From Salminus brasiliensis (Eukaryota; Chordata; Actinopteri; Characiformes; Bryconidae): a DNA stretch of 64,000 bases. Positions 57,857 to 64,000 of the stretch are shown here, in pieces. The notes under the pieces are model-generated. The model saw only the letters and a program-made list of their open reading frames with translations, was not told the DNA's origin and did no database searches. Where the stretch lies: assembly GCF_030463535.1 (NCBI RefSeq), contig NC_132888.1:973772-1037771 (forward strand), written 5' to 3'. Each line of letters begins with the position of its first letter. Position 1 is the first letter of the stretch. Both the position numbers and the translations under genes were made by a program.

Positions 57857-58669
57857 ACGTTTACTCGGGTCAAATCCAGGTGGAAAACATAATTGTACGT
57901 TTCTTTAAGCCACAAACGGACCAGAAGAACCCGTTTGGAATTGGGCTTCCGGGATGGGGGCATTATATCCGCCGTGTCCATTTTTAAAGGACTACATATG
58001 AAGTGTGGGCCTCTGTCTGCCGGCTTCAGTGCTGGATGTTCTCGGTGTTTCTCAGCTGTAGATGTTCCCCAGGCGGCGCCAGCGGCCGAGATCTTCTGAC
58101 ATGACTGGAATAAAGCATGTGCTGGAAGACAGACGCCTGTATCCGAGGTATCCAAGGACATGAAAGTGCAGCGCAGTGTGTAAAAATAGCTGGCGCTTTA
58201 GCTTAGCTTTTAGCCAGAGGGACACACTCCTGTATAAGTGTGTGTTTTCCAGGCTGAGCGGAGAGCGAGGAGAGCGAGGAGAGCGAGGAGCGTGGGCGTC
58301 TCTTACACTTTCTGTTTGGTAGAACTTCATCAGTTCGGAGGAGATGAGGCAACTCTACTGAGAGTTAATGCAGCTGATTGAAGTGGGTTCCTCCTTGATT
58401 GCCTGTAGTGTGCGCTGGGTTCCTCCCCGGAGAACGCTGCTTTCATGTCTTTAAGCAGTTTGAACGTTTCTGGGCTGTGAAGCGCTGCTGTGGTGTTGTC
58501 TTAATGCAGTGGAGTGAGCGATGAAGGCCGGTTGGTGGTACAGCCTGTGCTGAGGGTCAGAGAAACTGGTGACCTATGAAATATTAAAGCAGAGCTGCAG
58601 CTTTTTAAACCAGCGTACGTTCAAGATGGAGAAAACTGAGCCCGCCACTTCCCTACGACTAACAATGGG
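57857..58669. other. efna2 intron 1, no gene seen
   Basis: Short GAGCGAGGA repeats at about 58259-58290; nothing else recognised. Confidence 0.45.
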
Positions 58670-59102
58670 AGACGAAAGTTTGTGGACACCCCTTCTAATG
58701 AATGCATTCAGCTGATTTAAGCTGCACCCATTGCTGACACAGATGTGCAAATGCACACACCCAGCTTGTCTAGTCCCTGTAGAGAAGAAGTACTGCCAAT
58801 AGAATAGGACTCTCTGGAGCAGATCAACATCATGACCCTATTGGCTCCATGCTGCCTAATAATGCCAGGCGTGAGCTAGAGGGGGATAAAGCCCCCCAGC
58901 ATTGAGGAGCTGTGGAGCAGTGGAAGAGCTGTGGATGAGCTCCATCCAGTACTTTTGGGATGAGTTGGGGATGATGAGGTGGGGTAGTGATCATCATCTA
59001 ACATCCTGACCTTGCTAATGCCTTTTATTGCGGAATGCAATCAAATTCTCACCGCAATGCTGCTCCAAAATCTAGTAGAAAGTCTTCTTCTCTGGACAGT
59101 AA
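58670..59102 (-). mobile_element. MITE family A, truncated reverse copy
   Basis: AAAGTTTGTGGACACCCCTT at left; ends inside the element at CTTCTCTGGACAGTA. The terminal part is missing. Confidence 0.85.
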
Positions 59103-59281
59103 AATACAGCCTCAGTGTGGGTGTAGAATCCATCAGCAGAGCTTTCTGTGAGCTACCATGTTTTTACTGCTGTGTGAAAGATGGAGGGTTGGGGGCTGCG
59201 AGTGGTCCAGTGGACCAAGCCACTGCCACTGTGACCTGAGGATCTCTGGTCTGTGCCATGCTGCTCACCACCCGCAGCCGG

Positions 59282-59933
<652 letters not shown>

Positions 59934-60000
59934 CTGGTCTGATGCAGCAGATCTACATGAACTGATTTACATTTTTCCATTACTATAAATACTGTTATAC

Positions 60001-60002
60001 TC

Positions 60003-60033
<31 letters not shown>

Positions 60034-60200
60034 AGTCTGCTCACCTATCTTTCTGTCTCTGTATCGGTCTATCTGTGTATCTACCTATTTATCTATCAGC
60101 CGGTCTATCTATGTGCCTGTCAGTCTATGTAGTCTGCCCGTCTGTCTGCCCGTCTGTCTGCCCGTCTACCTTTCTATCTGTCTACGTGTCTGTCATTTGG
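60001..60200. repeat. TCTG/TCTA-type degenerate repeats
   Basis: Irregular (TCTG)n and CCGTCTGTCTG units. Confidence 0.85.
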
Positions 60201-61039
60201 CAAGGGGTGCACAAACTTTTGCACACAGCTGTATGTATATGCTTGAATTGCAGTATGTAGGGTGTTGTTTTGTGACTCAGACTCATTGTCTATCCACCAC
60301 ACACACACAGACACACACACACACGCACACAGAGCCGTGCGTATTGATTATTTAAATGATTGATCGGAGGGGCGGCGGGAACTCGCTCACGCAGGTGGAA
60401 CTCTTTTCGCGTTCCAGACGCCTCCAGACGAGGCCATTGATCCTGCAGAACTCAGGCATGCGTGAACGTCTCATTTCTCAGCCTCGGGTTCTCTCGAGTT
60501 CCCCGCAGAGTTCCTCTCAGACACACACATGCCCACACACTCTCGCCCGGGCCCACCGCGCCTCTTAATTAAGAGTGTTGTCACAGAATAAAACCTGAAC
60601 AGATTGGTTATTGATTCCGCCTCCTTTCCCCAGCTGTACGTTCTAGCTAGAGGCAGCTGTTACACACCAGTAGCACCAGTAGTTACGGCGTGAGGAACAC
60701 CTCCATTACCCCCCGGATCCAGTTCACACAGCGGGGTCTAGTCCCTTATTTACAGACGCGCTGCTCTGGCTGGTTGTGCGGGTGTATCTGCTGTGTCTGC
60801 TGTCTGAGAGCTGACGGAGGGGATGCTGAATACTGTCTTTCCCTGATGATCCAGATGTTTACTGCTATTAAATATGCAAGAAATGATAAACATATTAAAC
60901 AGCTCATCATTTTTTAAATAAAAAGAAGCTTCATGTTTAATGTTTAGGTTATTAAATATGTTCATTATAAATCACTGTACTCAGTCTGAGAGCGTATCTG
61001 AACAGTAGTGATGAATATCATGTATCCTGAAAATGTCTT
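60201..61039. other. efna2 intron 1, no gene seen
   Basis: (CA)n near 60299-60330; a non-repetitive GC-rich patch at 60360-60560 followed by TTAATTAAGAG. A relic resembling the MITE C interior lies at about 60960-61030. Confidence 0.4.
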
Positions 61040-61332
61040 AAACATCTGTCTGTCTGTCTGTCTGTCTCTGTCTGTCTGTCTGTGTCTGTCTATCTTTGTC
61101 GGTCTATATTTATATCTGTCTATATTTGTGTCTGTGTGTGTGTGTGTGTGTGTCTGTCTTTTTGTCTGTGTGTGTGTGTGTGTCTGTCTTTCTGTCTGTC
61201 TCTGTGTGTGTCTGTCTGTCTGTCTCTGTGTTTGTCTGTCTAGATTTGCCTGTCTTTCTGTCTATATTTATATCGGTCTATATTTGTGTCTCTGTGTGTG
61301 TGTGTCTGTCTATCTTTGTTGGTCTATATTTG

Positions 61333-61370
<38 letters not shown>

Positions 61371-61378
61371 CCTGTCAT
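61040..61378. repeat. Compound (TCTG)n/(GT)n repeat
   Basis: Mixed TCTG, TGTG and TATATTTG units; similar in kind to 60001-60200 and also followed by a GGGTGCACA motif. Confidence 0.9.
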
Positions 61379-61877
61379 TTGATGAGGGGTGCACACTCAG
61401 CTGTATGTATATAGTCATATTGCAGTAGGTGCGCTGTGGGACTGACCCTCTTGCACCTCATTCGACAAGCAGTCCAAGCTGAAACACTCCTTATAACTTC
61501 AGCCTGAGTGGGCGGGGCTAAACGGCTGTAGCCGGAGTAGGCTGATGTACCTATAGATCATGTAATAAGTTTTTATGACATCACAAAAATGATGAGTTCA
61601 GAACAGATGTTTTTAACCGCTTAGTTTCCAGATATGTGTGTTGAAGTAGAAACAGTGTGACGGGGTCCTTTAAGGAGTCAAGTCAGCAATACAGGACAGG
61701 ACAGACTGCAGAAAATGTGACGTGCAGGACAATACGATAAATATAATAAATATGATAAATACGTTAAATATATTAAATATAATACATTAAAAACGTTGAA
61801 TATGATAAATGTGATAAATACGTTAAATATGTTAAATACATTAAACATAAATATAAATATGATACTAAAGTATACTA

Positions 61878-61918
<41 letters not shown>

Positions 61919-62499
61919 ATTTATATATATATATATATACCTTACCGTTGACTCTCCGGCCCGTATGGTCGTGTGGATTGTATTTGTATAAGAACACACA
62001 TCTGGATATCAGAATCTGTGTATTATTAGACTTGCCGTGAGGATGCTGGTGTGAATACGCCAGCGGGTGTTCTGGGGGTGAGCTAGATACTTGCTAACTT
62101 TACAGAGCAGCTCCTTTCTTCTCTCATTTTCCTTTGTCAGTGCCGTTCTCCCTTGAGCGAGGAGAAAACTAGTGTTCTCTTTGTAGTGAATATGACCCTG
62201 CCCTCCAGCAGCTGTGTGTACTTGGCTGTTGGGTGTTTAAGAAGTGTGGACATGTGGCGAGCATGGAGGTTTTCAGACCAGAGCCGAGCCGGCTGAGGAG
62301 AACATCGGCGGGTTTGATATGAGAGAGCAGGGTCACGGCATGTTGTGGAGCCCAGAGGAGGATTGTATTATTTAATGTCTCACTAGGAGAAGAGCCAACT
62401 GGACTAGGACTGAAAAGAGTTTGTTTTTGTTTGTTTGTTTTTCAACCAAAACAGTTTTGTATCTGTTTACTACAGCAAACAGTTTGGAGGCTATGAATA
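61379..62499. other. efna2 intron 1, no gene seen
   Basis: Degenerate GATAAATATG repeats at about 61735-61865 and a (GT)n/(AT)n pair at 61878-61939; no exon recognised. Confidence 0.5.
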
Positions 62500-62504
62500 T
62501 GTTT

Positions 62505-63895
62505 TCTAGCATTATAGAGCATTATAGAGCGCCCCCTACGCTTCCTGTAGTGTAATACAGTCTGTCAGAATGAGCGTGTGGATCATATGATCATTATAGA
62601 GCATTATAGAGCGCCCCCTACGCTTCCTGTAGTGTATTACAGTCTGTCAGAATGAGCGTGTGGATCATATGAACATTATAGAGCATTATAGAGCGCCTCC
62701 TACGCTTCCTGTAGTGTAATACAGTCTGTCAGAATGAGCGTGTGGATCATATGAACATTATAGAGCATTATAGAGCGCCCCCTACGCTTCCTGTAGTGTA
62801 ATACAGTCTGTCAGAATGAGCGTGTGGATCATATGAACATTATAGAGCATTATAGAGCGCCCCCTACGCTTCCTGTAGTGTAATACAGTCTGTCAGAATG
62901 AGCGTGTGGATCATATGATCATTATAGAGCATTATAGAGCGCCCCCTACGCTTCCTGTAGTGTAATACAGTCTGTCAGAATGAGCGTGTGGATCATATGA
63001 ACATTATAGAGCATTATAGAGCGCCCCCTACGCTTCCTGTAGTGTAATACAGTCTGTCAGAATGAGCGTGTGGATCATATGATCATTATAGAGCATTATA
63101 GAGCGCCCCCTACGCTTCCTGTAGTGTATTACAGTCTGTCAGAATGAGCGTGTGGATCATATGATCATTATAGAGCATTATAGAGCGCCCCCTACGCTTC
63201 CTGTAGTGTAATACAGTCTGTCAGAATGAGCGTGTGGATCATATGAACATTATAGAGCATTATAGAGCGCCCCCTACGCTTCCTGTAGTGTAATACAGTC
63301 TGTCAGAATGAGCGTGTGGATCATATGAGCATTATAAAGCGCCCCCTACGCTTCCTGTAGTGTAATACAGTCTGTCAGAATGAGCGTGTGGATTATATGA
63401 GCATTATAGAGCGCCCCCTACGCTTCCTGTAGTGTATTACAGTCTGTCAGAATGAGCGTGTGGATCATATGAACATTATAGAGCATTATAGAGCGCCCCC
63501 TACGCTTCCTGTAGTGTATTACAGTCTGTCATAATGAGCGTGTGGATCATATGATCATTATAGAGCATTATAGAGCGCCCCCTACGCTTCCTGTAGTGTA
63601 TTACAGTCTGTCATAATGAGCGTGTGGATCATATGATCATTATAGAGCATTATAGAGCGCCCCCTACGCTTCCTGTAGTGTATTACAGTCTGTCATAATG
63701 AGCGTGTGGATCATATGATCATTATAGAGCATTATAGAGCGCCCCCTACGCTTCCTGTAGTGTATTACAGTCTGTCATAATGAGCGTGTGGATCATATGA
63801 ACATTATAGAGCGTTATAGAGCGCCCCCTACGCTTCCTGTAGTGTATTACAGTCTGTCAGAATGAGCGTGTGGATCATATGATCATTATAGAGTG
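62505..63895. repeat. 82-bp minisatellite
   Basis: About 17 copies of an 82-bp unit (ATTATAGAGCGCCCCCTACG, CTTCCTGTAGTGTAATACAG, TGAGCGTGTGGATCATATGA). Two units near 63330-63420 are shorter. Variants (TAATAC/TATTAC, TCAGAA/TCATAA) are clustered towards the right. Confidence 0.97.
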
Positions 63896-63930
63896 CAGAC
63901 AGACAGACTGTAATACACTACAGGAAGTGA
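63896..63930. repeat. Inverted end of the 82-bp array
   Basis: GACAGACTGTAATACACTAC + AGGAAG is the reverse complement of part of the repeat unit, so the array ends in a fold-back copy. Confidence 0.9.
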
Positions 63931-64000
63931 CTGTAACATTCATATAGTCAGAGTTACTGTGTGAGTAATAAGAACATTACAAAGTATTATAGAGCGCCAC

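Overview
The window is eukaryotic nuclear DNA from a teleost fish. The evidence is split genes with GT/AG introns, dense (GT)n/(AG)n microsatellites, many minisatellites, a tRNA-derived SINE and Tc1/mariner- and hAT-type elements. The exact species cannot be read from the sequence. Three genes, all on the plus strand, can be rebuilt from spliced exons: paralemmin-1 (palm1; coding exons 5340-17268), polypyrimidine tract-binding protein 1 (ptbp1; 23092-45217) and the first exon of an ephrin-A gene, most likely efna2 (49991-50106, continuing beyond the window). The human orthologues PALM, PTBP1 and EFNA2 lie in the same region of 19p13.3, so this is a conserved syntenic block.

Layout. 1-5338: no recognised gene; a 17/18-bp minisatellite and several MITEs. 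5339-17470: palm1, six recognised coding exons and 240 aa, with introns full of microsatellites, a SINE, Tc1 relics and two minisatellites. 17560-18535: tandem array of about two dozen CCAAT motifs. 19770-21190: long inverted repeat. 22930-23100: CpG-rich ptbp1 promoter and exon 1. 23100-45217: ptbp1, 16 coding exons and 574 aa with four RRMs, including the fish N-terminal extra exon and the 34-nt exon 11. 45218-about 47765: long ptbp1 3'UTR with two perfect miR-124 8-mer matches. 49560-50106: efna2 promoter and exon 1. 50107-64000: efna2 intron 1, almost all repeats (44-, 45- and 82-bp minisatellites, MITEs, microsatellites).

The most interesting signal is regulatory. Upstream of ptbp1 exon 11 there is a 510-nt stretch with no AG dinucleotide, starting just after an AG and followed by a near-perfect branch-point motif and a huge pyrimidine tract. 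This is the signature of a distant branch point at the exon whose skipping drives PTB autoregulation by NMD. Just downstream, the same exon is followed by an 18-copy 75-bp minisatellite. A roughly 380-bp segment of the 3'UTR is duplicated in intron 12, and the copy has lost the miR-124 site but sits next to AATAAA signals. The long open frames in the minisatellites are artefacts of tandem repetition, not genes.
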